Below are positions 27,382 through 35,921 of a DNA stretch of 64,000 nt, one piece after another. Under the pieces are notes generated by a model, which was not told the origin of the DNA, did no database searches, and was given only the letters and a program-made list of their open reading frames with translations. Both the position numbers and the translations under genes were made by a program. The first letter of the stretch is position 1. Each line of letters begins with the position of its first letter. Origin of the DNA: an uncultured Faecalibacterium sp. (lineage in GTDB: Bacteria; Bacillota; Clostridia; Oscillospirales; Ruminococcaceae); NCBI GenBank assembly GCA_934501115.1, contig CAKSTO010000001.1, forward strand, positions 1 to 64,000, in the 5' to 3' direction.

Positions 27382-29020
27382 TGCGATCCGGATGGCGGCA
27401 GCGTCCTGCCGCTTTCTCACGGCAGGCACTCTTTTGTGCGTAGCTGCGTCGGTTGCGGCATCGCTGCTGCCGCCGCTGCTGCTGGCGGGCATCATTGACA
27501 GGCTGACGGCAGGTGCCCCGCTGACCATTGCAGCGGTGCTGCTCTACTTCGGCAGTCTGGTGCTGGAAGGGGGGCTCTCGTCTGCGCAGGAAAGCCTTCT
27601 GGTGTTGTTTGGCCAGAAAATGACCCATGCCCTGCGTTCGGAAATGTCTCAAAAGCTGACGCGTCTGCCTGCCGGTACATTGGCAGGCCAGAATCCCGGC
27701 GAGGTGGCCGCGCGTTTTTCGGGCGATGTGGACACGGTGGAAGCGCTGTTTGCCTCCGGCATCATCAGCATGGCGGCCGATGCCTGCCGCATCATCTCCA
27801 TCATGGCGGTCATTGCGGTGAAAAACACCGGCCTTGCACGGATTCTGCTTTTGGTGCTGCCGCTGTTCGCAGTGTTCACCCGCCATGTGCAAAAGCGGAC
27901 GCTGGCCGCACAGCTGGACAACCGCCGCGCTGTTGCGGCAGTGTCCGGTCAGGTGCCAGAGACCCTGCACAACATCCGCACCATCCGGGCGCTGGGTCTG
28001 GAAGGCTACAGAGAGCACCGCTACGACCGCTGCATCGGCGAAAGCTATGCTGCCATGGAACGTACGAACTTTTATGATGCTGTCTATTCGCCGGTGGTGC
28101 TGGTGCTGAACGCCGCTGTCGTGGGTATCGTGATGCTGCTGTCGGCTTCCGGCAATGCAGCAGTCCTGACCCTGTTCGGGATGTCGGTTGGCACCTCGGT
28201 GGCCGTCATCAACTATGTTTCCCGCATATTTGCTCCGATCGAAAGCCTTGGCATGGAGCTCCAGACCATCCAGTCGGCCATGGCGGGCGTGAAACGCATC
28301 GACGCCTTTCTGGCGCAGCCGGAACGCACCGTGCCTGCTGTGCGGAGGGAGGCTGCACGGGGCGGCGTGGAGCTCTCGCACGTGACCTTTCGCTATGACG
28401 AAACGTGTGTCCTGAATGACTTTTCCATGAGGGTCAGGCAGGGGGAGCAGGTCACGCTGACCGGACGCACCGGTGCAGGCAAGAGCACGGTTTTCAAGCT
28501 GCTGCTGGGGCTGTATCAGCCGGAAGCCGGCAGCGTGACCATTGGCGGTGTAAAGGCTGCAGACATCTCCGACCGGGAACGCCGCACCTGCATCGGCTGT
28601 GTGGAACAGCACTTCTCCCGCATACCGGGTACGGTGCTGGAACAGATCACGCTGGGCGACCCGGAGATCACCCGGAAAATGGCGGAGAAGGCGGCAGAGC
28701 TGGCCGGCATCGATGCGGTGATCCGGGCTCTTCCGGAGGGATATGATACGGAATGCACCGGCGGCATGTTCTCGCAGGGCGAATGGCAGCTGCTGTCCAT
28801 TGCCCGCGCCGCGGCAGCAGACCCGGCGGTGCTGCTGCTGGACGAGATCACAGCCGACCTTGACGCGGAGACCGAAGCCCGTGTGCTGGAGGCGCTGCAT
28901 CGCGCCTCGGCAGGCCGCACAGTGCTGTCGATCTCCCACCGTATTTACGAGGATCTCGGTGGGCGGATTGTGGAGATCCGAACGCAGACACAGGGCGGAG
29001 AAACACCGGAAGCAGGATGA
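27356..29020 (+). CDS. ABC exporter half-transporter, subunit with degenerate signature
   Basis: The 554-residue partner has a transmembrane domain (about 10-310) and an ATPase domain: Walker A GRTGAGKST near 370-378, Walker B VLLLDEI near 491-497 with the catalytic Glu intact, and FSQGE at the place of LSGGQ (near 472-476). Paired with the preceding gene, one ATP site combines an Asp Walker B with the altered signature, while the other is fully consensus. This asymmetric arrangement is typical of heterodimeric type IV exporters. AAAGGAGG precedes the ATG at 27356. Confidence 0.92.
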   Translation: MKQRNNVFDAIRMAAASCRFLTAGTLLCVAASVAASLLPPLLLAGIIDRLTAGAPLTIAAVLLYFGSLVLEGGLSSAQESLLVLFGQKMTHALRSEMSQKLTRLPAGTLAGQNPGEVAARFSGDVDTVEALFASGIISMAADACRIISIMAVIAVKNTGLARILLLVLPLFAVFTRHVQKRTLAAQLDNRRAVAAVSGQVPETLHNIRTIRALGLEGYREHRYDRCIGESYAAMERTNFYDAVYSPVVLVLNAAVVGIVMLLSASGNAAVLTLFGMSVGTSVAVINYVSRIFAPIESLGMELQTIQSAMAGVKRIDAFLAQPERTVPAVRREAARGGVELSHVTFRYDETCVLNDFSMRVRQGEQVTLTGRTGAGKSTVFKLLLGLYQPEAGSVTIGGVKAADISDRERRTCIGCVEQHFSRIPGTVLEQITLGDPEITRKMAEKAAELAGIDAVIRALPEGYDTECTGGMFSQGEWQLLSIARAAAADPAVLLLDEITADLDAETEARVLEALHRASAGRTVLSISHRIYEDLGGRIVEIRTQTQGGETPEAG

Positions 29021-29038
29021 TGTAAAAACAGGAGCTTC

Positions 29039-29083
29039 GCTGCCGGTAAAACCGACAGGAAGTCTTTGCGGCAGCTCTTTTTT
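29039..29083 (+). terminator. Terminator of the ABC exporter operon
   Basis: GCTGCCG (29039-29045) pairs with CGGCAGC (29069-29075) and is followed by a T tract. Confidence 0.65.
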
Positions 29084-29106
29084 CTGCACGCAAAGCGTGG
29101 TAAAAT
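29078..29106 (+). promoter_or_regulatory. Promoter of the NADAR-nuclease fusion gene
   Basis: TTTTTT (29078-29083), a 17-bp spacer ending in TGG, and TAAAAT (29101-29106) resemble the other extended -10 promoters of this window. The -35 is weak. Confidence 0.45.
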
Positions 29107-29148
29107 GAAGGAACAGCAAAAAGAACGCTTGCTGGGAACGGAGGATCT

Positions 29149-31119
29149 ATGGCAGTACGAAAAATCTATCTTTCCATACCGGAATATCCTTACGCGAAGG
29201 AGATCTCGGTCACATTCCCTTGGGCGAACGGCTCCAGACATCAGAACGTGCAGGCGGTGCTGGATACGTTTCATGATGTATACCCGGAAGTGCCGGCGCT
29301 GGAAGTGAGTCTGGCGTCTTTGCAGCCGGAGGGCATCCATGCGGCTGCTATGAAGCTGCCGCTGCATCTGGTGGGGAGCGGTCAGGATGTGCCTGTAGGC
29401 ATCGTGTATGAGGCATCCAAGGTGTTTGAAAACGGCGGACCGTACGCAGACCTGCTGCAGTGCTCCCGGCAGAAGGTTCTGAAGGATGCCCGGCTTCAGC
29501 AGAGCGGGAAATGCGTGGGATACCGGCTGGAGGATATGGAATATCCGGCAGAGCCGCATCCCTATGCGTTTTTCAACTGGCTCTATGCCTGTGCTCTGCG
29601 CCAGAACCATGAGAAGACGGACAGCATCCTGAAGTTCGGGGCGTTCTCGGATCTGGAGCTTGGCAGCACCAAAAAGGATCGAAACAGCCCGGCGCGGGCA
29701 GCGGCGGTATATGCAGGGCTTGCCGCAGCCGGAAAACTGGCCTGTCTGGAGTCGTATGAGGCTTTTGTGGCGCAGACCTGTGTGGAGCCTGCAGCTCCGG
29801 AATCTGCGGCGGGAGAAAATGCAGAGCAGCAGCTCCCGGAAGCGGAAAATACAGAGCCTGCCGCACAGGAAAATACGCCTGATGCACCCCAAAAGGAGGG
29901 TACAGTTCCGGCACCGACCGAGGAAATGCCGGCTGCTGCGCCGGAAGAGCCGCCGACGGCGGAGGGCGTGCCGATCCCCACAGTAGAGCAGATGAAGGAG
30001 ATCAGCTACGCGCCGAAGGTGAAGAATCTGCTGATCTCCATGGCAAAAAATGCAGGCCTTTCGGCCAGAACAGCCGCAGGGATCGTAAAACTCGGACGCA
30101 GCCTTCTGCTGACGAACTATCAGAAAGCGCTGGAGGAAGGGACACTTTGCATCAATCCGGAAAAGAACAAGGTCACCTTTGTGCTGGAAAATCCGGAGAC
30201 CGGGTTCCGGACGGTCGGGCAGCTGACCCGCTGCCCGGTGTTCGTGCACGGGTGGAAGCTCAACTATCAGTCCTGCGAGCCGGCTGCTGCGCCGGAAGAA
30301 CCGCCGATGCCCGCAGAGCCTGTTTATCCGACCGCAGAGGAATATCTGCGCAGCCATGGCTATACGATCACGCAGCAGGTGCTGGAGGCAGACCTGCCGC
30401 CGATGGCAGTTCAGAAACTGGCATGGGAGACGGGAGAGGCTCTGCGTGATCCGGCTGCGGCTGCATTCCTGCAATTCATCCGCAGTCATCTTCAGTTCCA
30501 TGATCTGTTCACCTTCCGGATGCCGAAGGATGCCGCGCAGGAGTCGAAGGAGCTTGTGGTGGCGCTTGCCCAGAGCTGGGATCATCTGGGGCTGTTTTCG
30601 GAATGCAGCGCCACCACTGCCCGCATCGTCTGCAGGCTGGCGTCGGAGAACGAAATGGTGCGCAGCTTTGCCAGCGGCCATTGGCTGGAGCTTTACGTGG
30701 TGCACAGTGTGCAAAAGGTGCTGGAACGCTTCCGCACGGAGCAGGACGCGGCGGTTTCACTGTGCTCCAATGTGATCCTTTCCGACTCGCCGGAGGTAAG
30801 CTCGTCCCACGAGCTGGATGTTGCATTCTCGGTAAACGGGGTCTTTTTCTGGGTCGAGGCAAAATCCTCCAGCCGGAACATCAACTATGGAAAATACGCA
30901 GATCTGTGCAAAAAACTGCAGGTAACGCCGGATCAGCTGCTGCTGGTCAACAGCGACCTCTCAGAGGAGGACTGCAGCGGAGTGTCCTACTTCTGGCCTT
31001 ATCGCATTGCAAACTGCGCAATGATGGAGCAGAGACTGGAGGAAATGATTCGCGGACAGCTGGGGATCGATGCGGCACACAAAGAGGAAAATGCAGGGGC
31101 AGCGCGGCAAAATACGTGA
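29149..31119 (+). CDS. NADAR-like / PD-(D/E)XK nuclease-like fusion protein
   Basis: The 656-residue protein appears to have three parts. Residues 1-205 resemble the NADAR antitoxin found with DarT1 toxins: SKVFENGGPYADLL near 90-103, FNWLYACAL near 142-150, FGAFSDLE near 163-170. Such domains remove ADP-ribose from DNA or nucleotides. A Glu/Pro/Ala-rich linker (206-275) leads to a middle region of unknown fold (276-440). The C-terminus (505-605) has GHWLELYVV, HELDVAF and WVEAKSS, spaced like a PD-(D/E)XK nuclease of the Card1/DUF1887 kind, with Asp557 and the EAK motif at 570-572. No DarT toxin gene is seen beside it. GGAGG precedes the ATG. The fusion is visible in the sequence; the activities are inferred. 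Confidence 0.6.
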   Translation: MAVRKIYLSIPEYPYAKEISVTFPWANGSRHQNVQAVLDTFHDVYPEVPALEVSLASLQPEGIHAAAMKLPLHLVGSGQDVPVGIVYEASKVFENGGPYADLLQCSRQKVLKDARLQQSGKCVGYRLEDMEYPAEPHPYAFFNWLYACALRQNHEKTDSILKFGAFSDLELGSTKKDRNSPARAAAVYAGLAAAGKLACLESYEAFVAQTCVEPAAPESAAGENAEQQLPEAENTEPAAQENTPDAPQKEGTVPAPTEEMPAAAPEEPPTAEGVPIPTVEQMKEISYAPKVKNLLISMAKNAGLSARTAAGIVKLGRSLLLTNYQKALEEGTLCINPEKNKVTFVLENPETGFRTVGQLTRCPVFVHGWKLNYQSCEPAAAPEEPPMPAEPVYPTAEEYLRSHGYTITQQVLEADLPPMAVQKLAWETGEALRDPAAAAFLQFIRSHLQFHDLFTFRMPKDAAQESKELVVALAQSWDHLGLFSECSATTARIVCRLASENEMVRSFASGHWLELYVVHSVQKVLERFRTEQDAAVSLCSNVILSDSPEVSSSHELDVAFSVNGVFFWVEAKSSSRNINYGKYADLCKKLQVTPDQLLLVNSDLSEEDCSGVSYFWPYRIANCAMMEQRLEEMIRGQLGIDAAHKEENAGAARQNT

Positions 31120-31171
31120 GCGTACGCCAATGAATCCCGGAATGAGATTTGACGGAGGGGCAGGGAGCAGA

Positions 31172-32083
31172 ATGGAGATCGGTCACGGCGGAACAGCATA
31201 CTATCATCTCCCGGGGCTCTTTGAGTTTTATGAGCTGTACCGCCTGTTTTTGCCGCTGTTCCGGGAGCACAGAGAATATTTTTACGACTGGTGCGAGATC
31301 GGCTCCATCTACGGCGCACCGGCAGACTGCATCTGGGGCGGAGGGCGCACAGGCTCCGGAGAGCAGAGTGCCGGAGAAGTGCTGGCGCTGCTGCGGGAAT
31401 ACGGGATCTCTGCCCGGCTGACGTTCAGCAATTCACTGCTGCGGGAAGAACATCTTTCTGACCGGAAGTGCAATGCCCTCTGTGCACTGTTTGAAAAAAG
31501 CGGCGGGGTGCGCAATGGTGTGATCCTTTATTCGGATCTTTTGCTGGATCACCTGAAAAAGCATTACCCGGGGCTTTATTTCGTTTCCTCCACGACCAAG
31601 GTGCTGACGGAGTTCCGGCAGCTCCGGCAGGAGCTTGACCGGGAAGAGTTCCGGTTTGTAGTTCCGGATTTCCGGCTGAACACGGCAGCGGCAGAGCTGG
31701 CCGGGCTGACAGACCGGCAGAAAGATAAGGTGGAGCTTCTCTGCAACGAGTGCTGCTGGCCGGGCTGCACGGATCGCAGGCGCTGCTACGAAAATGTCAG
31801 CCGCAGAAATCTGGGCGAGATCTGCCCGGAACACCATTGCGCCGCGCCGGACGCACAGGAAGGCTACCGCTTTTCCAAAGCCATGGAAAGCCCCTGCTTT
31901 ATTGGCACGGAGGAGATCCAAACGCGCTGGATGCCGATGGGCTTTTCCAATTTCAAGATCGAGGGGCGCGGGCTGGGCAGCGCACTGATCCTGGAATTTC
32001 TGCTTTACTATCTGACGAAGCCGGAGGCTCAGCTGCGGGTCCGGGAAGCGATCTATCTGGACAATATGCTGGATCTGTTCTGA
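31172..32083 (+). CDS. Conserved U32-peptidase-like TIM-barrel protein of unknown function
   Basis: From the ATG at 31172 the protein has 303 residues and resembles a gut-bacterial family with distant likeness to U32 peptidases. Landmarks are YYHLPGLFEFYELYRLF at the start, IYGAPADCIWGGGRT, the TFSNSLL...DRKCNALC block, FVSSTTKVL, and a cysteine cluster (CNECCWPGCTDRRRCYENVS) that could bind metal. Its substrate and role are unknown. GGAGGGG and GGGAG lie upstream of 31172; earlier in-frame starts (31070, 31130) overlap or lack a ribosome binding site. It follows the NADAR-nuclease gene closely and may share its transcript. Confidence 0.6.
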   Translation: MEIGHGGTAYYHLPGLFEFYELYRLFLPLFREHREYFYDWCEIGSIYGAPADCIWGGGRTGSGEQSAGEVLALLREYGISARLTFSNSLLREEHLSDRKCNALCALFEKSGGVRNGVILYSDLLLDHLKKHYPGLYFVSSTTKVLTEFRQLRQELDREEFRFVVPDFRLNTAAAELAGLTDRQKDKVELLCNECCWPGCTDRRRCYENVSRRNLGEICPEHHCAAPDAQEGYRFSKAMESPCFIGTEEIQTRWMPMGFSNFKIEGRGLGSALILEFLLYYLTKPEAQLRVREAIYLDNMLDLF

Positions 32084-32088
32084 AAAAA

Positions 32089-32110
32089 ACCGGATCCGGC
32101 AGGGATCCGG
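32089..32110 (-). terminator. Terminator of the PfkB kinase gene
   Basis: CCGGATCC and GGATCCGG form a tight hairpin, followed on the minus strand by seven T. It may also stop plus-strand transcription from the opposite gene. Confidence 0.75.
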
Positions 32111-32130
32111 TATGGGGCGAGAAAAAGCCC

Positions 32131-33063
32131 TTAGTCCACCACTGGGATGTCCAGCCCGAATTCCAGCGGGCGGAAGCGGGGGCAGACATTCTCGGTGATG
32201 CAGATGACGGATGCCGCCAGACGGCTGCCGATCTCGCAGGAATCGGCCAGAGTCTTGCCGTAGGTCAGTCCGATGACCGTACCGGCAAAAAAGGCATCGC
32301 CTGCACCGGTGGTGTCGATGACATCCACTTTCTTGGCGGGCACGATGCCGGAGCCGCCGTCTGCACAGGCGTACACAGCACCCTGACTGCCCATGGTGAT
32401 CACCATGCTGGGGATGTTGGCGCTGTGGACGTTTGCGGCCAGAACGCTGCGCATCTCGTCAGGAGCCAAATGGCCGTAGTCGTCTGAAAAAAGCAGACCG
32501 GCCTCCTGCTGATTGCACACGAAACAGTCGATCTGTTGCAGAAAATCGCGCCGCTCCATGGCGATGCTCATGTTGGAAATGGCAGCAAAAACCTTCTTGC
32601 CATATTTTTTGGCATAGTGCAGCACCTGCTTGACGGTGTCTTTTTCCAGATCCAGCTCCAGCGCAATGGCATCGCAGCCGGCAAAGATCTCATCGCCTTT
32701 TTCTTTCAGCAGACCGGTGAGCGGGGTGGTGTCCGGCCGCTTGGAAATGGCCGCGTGCACATCGCCGTCGTTGTCAAAAATGGCCAGCCAGGTGCCCATG
32801 CCGTCTGGTACGCGTTGGATATACCGGGTGTTCACCTTGTGATTTTCCAGCTTGGTGATCACATCCTGCCCCATGCCGGTGTCGTCCACAAGACTGACAA
32901 AGGTAGGGCGCAGCTCCACGTTGGCGATATCCTCCACGACGTTGCGGCATACACCGCCATGCACCTGCTCAATGCGCCCGGCGTTGCGCCCGCCCGGGAT
33001 ATAGGTGGACAGAGGATACCCCTTGATGTCCACAAAAACAGCTCCGATTACAACGATTCCCAT
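32131..33063 (-). CDS. PfkB-family carbohydrate or nucleoside kinase
   Basis: The 310-residue protein has the ribokinase-family fold: an N-terminal GAVFVDIKGYP and GGVCRNVVEDIANV with substrate-binding glycines, and the C-terminal DTTGAGDAFFAGT motif containing the catalytic Asp and the anion hole. It transfers phosphate from ATP to a sugar, nucleoside or similar alcohol; the substrate cannot be named from sequence. ATG at 33063 has AGAGAGG upstream and gives the normal start of the fold. It forms a single-gene unit. Confidence 0.9.
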   Translation of the reverse strand: MGIVVIGAVFVDIKGYPLSTYIPGGRNAGRIEQVHGGVCRNVVEDIANVELRPTFVSLVDDTGMGQDVITKLENHKVNTRYIQRVPDGMGTWLAIFDNDGDVHAAISKRPDTTPLTGLLKEKGDEIFAGCDAIALELDLEKDTVKQVLHYAKKYGKKVFAAISNMSIAMERRDFLQQIDCFVCNQQEAGLLFSDDYGHLAPDEMRSVLAANVHSANIPSMVITMGSQGAVYACADGGSGIVPAKKVDVIDTTGAGDAFFAGTVIGLTYGKTLADSCEIGSRLAASVICITENVCPRFRPLEFGLDIPVVD

Positions 33064-33149
33064 AGCAAAAACCTCTCTGCAGAAAATAGTTATACGCATT
33101 ATACCGTATTCTGACGCAATATGCTATCCCTTTTGCCGATTCGGGACGA

Positions 33150-33182
33150 AAACAGCACCGGGATGCAGTTCCCGGTGCTGTT
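33150..33182 (-). terminator. Terminator of the short pyruvate kinase gene
   Basis: AACAGCACCGGGA pairs with CCCGGTGCTGTT in a long stem about 25 bases past the stop, followed by TTTT on the minus strand. Confidence 0.75.
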
Positions 33183-33204
33183 GATGCAAAGGTGCGGACA
33201 GGAG

Positions 33205-34158
33205 TTACAGTGCCGTCTGTGCCGTCCGTACAAGATATTCCATGGCTTCCACAGGGTAGCGGCCGGCGGCAGTCTCGCCGGTCAGCATGACACTGGCAGC
33301 ACCGTCCAGAACGGCGTTGTAGATATCGCTCACCTCGGCGCGGGTAGGCACAGCCCGGGTGCACATGCTGTCCAGCATCTGGGTCACGACCATGAAAGGA
33401 ACGCCCGCCTCCCGGCAGAGCGCCGAAAGCTGCTTCTGACAGCGGGGCAGCTCCCACAGCGGCATGGCGTTGCCAAGGTCGCCCCGGGCGATGACCACTT
33501 CGTCCACCAGATGCACAAACTCCGGCAGAGCGCGCACCCCGGCCTGATTCTCGATCTTGGCAAAGATGCGGATCTCCGGCGCACAGGCTTCGTCCAGTGC
33601 CCGGCGCAGATGACGGATGTCCTCCGCACCCCGCACAAAGGGCAGCATGACACCGGTGACACCGCACTGCTTTGCAATCTTCAGATTCCGCAGGTCTTCC
33701 GCTGTCAGGGTGGGAGAGGGGATCTCCGCGCCCGGCACGGCAATGCTTTTGCGGCTCTGCAGCACACCGCCCCGCAGCACGGTGCAGACGAGGGCACCGG
33801 CTTCGGCGTATTCGGCCTGCACCAACAGCCTGCCGTCATCCAGCAGGAGCTGCTGTCCGGGTGCTGCGGTTCGTACCAGAGCTTCCGGACAGGGGATGCC
33901 GCCGGTGCCGAGACGCACCGTGCTGCCTTCGGTCAGAGGAAGCGGCGCAGGAAGAACGCCAATGCGCAGCTCCGGCCCCTGCAGGTCGATGAGCAGCTCC
34001 CGGATGCCGGCTTCACGGATCATCTGCAGCCAGTCGGTGTGCTGTGCGAGAGAGCCGTGTGAAAGATTCATACGGATGCCGGTCATGCCGACACCTGCCA
34101 TGCGGCGCAGCATTTCCGTCTGGGCGCAGGCCGGGCCGATGGTACCATAGAAGTCCAA
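33205..34158 (-). CDS. Short pyruvate kinase-like protein (catalytic core only)
   Basis: The 317-residue protein carries pyruvate kinase motifs: RMNLSHG at 29-35, the catalytic lysine and metal ligand in KIENQAG at 201-207, ARGDLG at 224-229 and MLTGETAAG at 291-299. It ends there and lacks the C-terminal regulatory domain of normal 470-580-residue enzymes. The N-terminus is also altered (FYGTIGPA in place of the usual TK-I-T-IGP). It may be a constitutive enzyme or a paralogue acting on a related enolpyruvate reaction. No frameshift is visible, so it looks intact as a short form. Confidence 0.8.
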   Translation of the reverse strand: MDFYGTIGPACAQTEMLRRMAGVGMTGIRMNLSHGSLAQHTDWLQMIREAGIRELLIDLQGPELRIGVLPAPLPLTEGSTVRLGTGGIPCPEALVRTAAPGQQLLLDDGRLLVQAEYAEAGALVCTVLRGGVLQSRKSIAVPGAEIPSPTLTAEDLRNLKIAKQCGVTGVMLPFVRGAEDIRHLRRALDEACAPEIRIFAKIENQAGVRALPEFVHLVDEVVIARGDLGNAMPLWELPRCQKQLSALCREAGVPFMVVTQMLDSMCTRAVPTRAEVSDIYNAVLDGAASVMLTGETAAGRYPVEAMEYLVRTAQTAL

Positions 34159-34250
34159 GAATGATCCCTCGATTCTGCTTTTTTTCTATTGTAACATGAA
34201 CTGCCCGGGATGAAAAGGGGCAGCTTGCGGTCGATGAGGGCAGAGTAACG

Positions 34251-34286
34251 AAAAAGGCATGTGCAAGGAAAAGCACATGCCTTTTT
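34251..34286 (-). terminator. Terminator of the AGCS symporter gene
   Basis: AAAAAGGCATGTGC and GCACATGCCTTTTT form a perfect 14-bp stem with an 8-base loop, 11 bases past the stop codon. Confidence 0.9.
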
Positions 34287-34297
34287 CGTTACAGGTC

Positions 34298-35689
34298 TTA
34301 TCGCTCGGATGCAAAAAATTCCCGGGTCAGTCTGGCCACTGTGCCGGAGAGCAGCAGCAGCGCGATAAGGTTCGGGATGCTCATCAGGCCGTTGAAAGTG
34401 TCGGCGATGCTCCATAAAAGCCCTAAGTCTACCGTTGCGCCCAGAATGGACACGAAGGAGTAGACCACGAAAAAGGGCTTTGCCACCTTGTCGCTGCGGC
34501 ACAGGAACACGAGGAACCGGGAACCGTACAATCCCCAGCCGATGATGGTGGAAAAAGCAAAACAGCACAGCGCCACAGCGGTAAAGATGGATGCCCAGCC
34601 GCCATAGGTGGTGGTAAAGCCGCTGATGGTCAACTCGGCACCGGCGGCAGTGCCGTAATTCACGGGGGTGCCGCTGCACAGGATGACCATGGCGGTCAGG
34701 GTGCAGATGACGATGGTATCGGCAAATACCTCAAAAATGCCGAACATCCCCTGCTTGGCCGGCTTTTTGGTGTCGGCGCAGGCGTGAGCGATGGAACCGG
34801 TGCCGAGGCCGGCTTCGTTGGAGAAGATGCCGCGGGAGACGCCCTTCTGCATACTGACGAACAGGCTGCCGATGGTGCCGCCGGTGAAGGCGGCCGGGGT
34901 GAACGCACCGGCAACGATGGACGTGAATACATGGGGCAGACGCTCAAAATTCAGCACCATGACGCCTGCGGCCAGCGCGATATAGAACAGCGCCATAAAG
35001 GGCACCAGCTTTTCGCTGACGCTGCCGATGCGCTTGATGCCGCCCAGCAGCACCATTGCCACCAGCATGGCCACGGCGATGCCCACCACAAGGTTCAGGG
35101 TGGAAAGCATCCCGCTGCCCACTACGCCATACTCCAGCAGTGCGGTATCAATGGCGGCAACGATGGTGTTGACCTGTGTGGCGTTGCCGGTGCCAAACAC
35201 GGTCAGCACGCCGAACAGGGAGTACAGCACGGCAAGGAACTGCCAGTTCCGGCTCAGGCCGTTTTTCATGTAATACATGGGGCCGCCGACCCATTCGCCG
35301 GTCTCACTGCGCTCACGGTAGTACACGGCCAGAGTGACCTCGGCAAACTTGGTGCACATGCCCAGCAGGGCAGAGCACCACATCCAGAACACCGCACCCG
35401 GGCCGCCGATGGCAATGGCACCTGCCACACCGGCGATATTGCCGGTGCCCACGGTGCCCGCCAGTGCGGTGCACACTGCCTGAAACGGGGTCATGGCACC
35501 GTCGGAAGCATCTTTTTTGCGGAACATGCGCCCGATGGTGGTCTTGATGGCGTAAGGAAATTTGCGGATCTGCAAAAAGCCTGTGCGCACGCTGAGCAGA
35601 AGCCCCACACCGATGATGCACACCATGGCGGGCACGCCCCAGATGAAATTGTTGACCGCCTGATTGACGGCCGTGATCGTTTCGATCAT
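34298..35689 (-). CDS. Sodium:alanine/glycine symporter (AGCS family)
   Basis: The 463-residue membrane protein has the AGCS hallmarks: FQAVCTALAGTVGTGNIAGVAGAI, GGPGAVFWMWCSALLGMCTKFAEV and the NEAGLGTGSIAHA segment, spread over 10-11 hydrophobic helices. It imports alanine or glycine coupled to Na+ (or H+). Length is normal. It is transcribed from its own promoter, seen at 35750-35778 on the minus strand, and ends at a strong terminator. Confidence 0.95.
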   Translation of the reverse strand: MIETITAVNQAVNNFIWGVPAMVCIIGVGLLLSVRTGFLQIRKFPYAIKTTIGRMFRKKDASDGAMTPFQAVCTALAGTVGTGNIAGVAGAIAIGGPGAVFWMWCSALLGMCTKFAEVTLAVYYRERSETGEWVGGPMYYMKNGLSRNWQFLAVLYSLFGVLTVFGTGNATQVNTIVAAIDTALLEYGVVGSGMLSTLNLVVGIAVAMLVAMVLLGGIKRIGSVSEKLVPFMALFYIALAAGVMVLNFERLPHVFTSIVAGAFTPAAFTGGTIGSLFVSMQKGVSRGIFSNEAGLGTGSIAHACADTKKPAKQGMFGIFEVFADTIVICTLTAMVILCSGTPVNYGTAAGAELTISGFTTTYGGWASIFTAVALCCFAFSTIIGWGLYGSRFLVFLCRSDKVAKPFFVVYSFVSILGATVDLGLLWSIADTFNGLMSIPNLIALLLLSGTVARLTREFFASER

Positions 35690-35749
35690 GATTTTCCCAC
35701 ATCCTCTGTCGTTTTTGCGTTTTCAGGCCGCAATGCCGGAAAACAATTT

Positions 35750-35778
35750 ATTCTATCGCTTTTTCCACACGGTGTCAA
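35750..35778 (-). promoter_or_regulatory. Promoter of the AGCS symporter gene
   Basis: On the minus strand TTGACA (35773-35778) and TAGAAT (35750-35755) are 17 bp apart. No glycine riboswitch was recognised in the 60-base leader. Confidence 0.7.
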
Positions 35779-35921
35779 ATAAAAATGCTCAGAAAGCGGA
35801 GGAAAAAGTCCCGCACGGCTCTTTTTGCGTCCGGACATCTTTTCTGCAGCGGTAAGACGTGGTAGAATAGAAAAAACAGCCTGCAGCGAAGAAAAGTGAG
35901 ATTCAGAGAGGAGATGTTTCT

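Noticed and set aside
29149..32083. Classical DarTG1 toxin-antitoxin pair
   Set aside because: The neighbour of the NADAR-like protein is a U32-like protein with no DarT/ART motifs, so the pair is not DarTG1.
35690..35921. Glycine or purine riboswitch between the AGCS symporter and adenine deaminase
   Set aside because: Neither the tandem glycine aptamer consensus nor the purine aptamer core was found; only promoters are visible.
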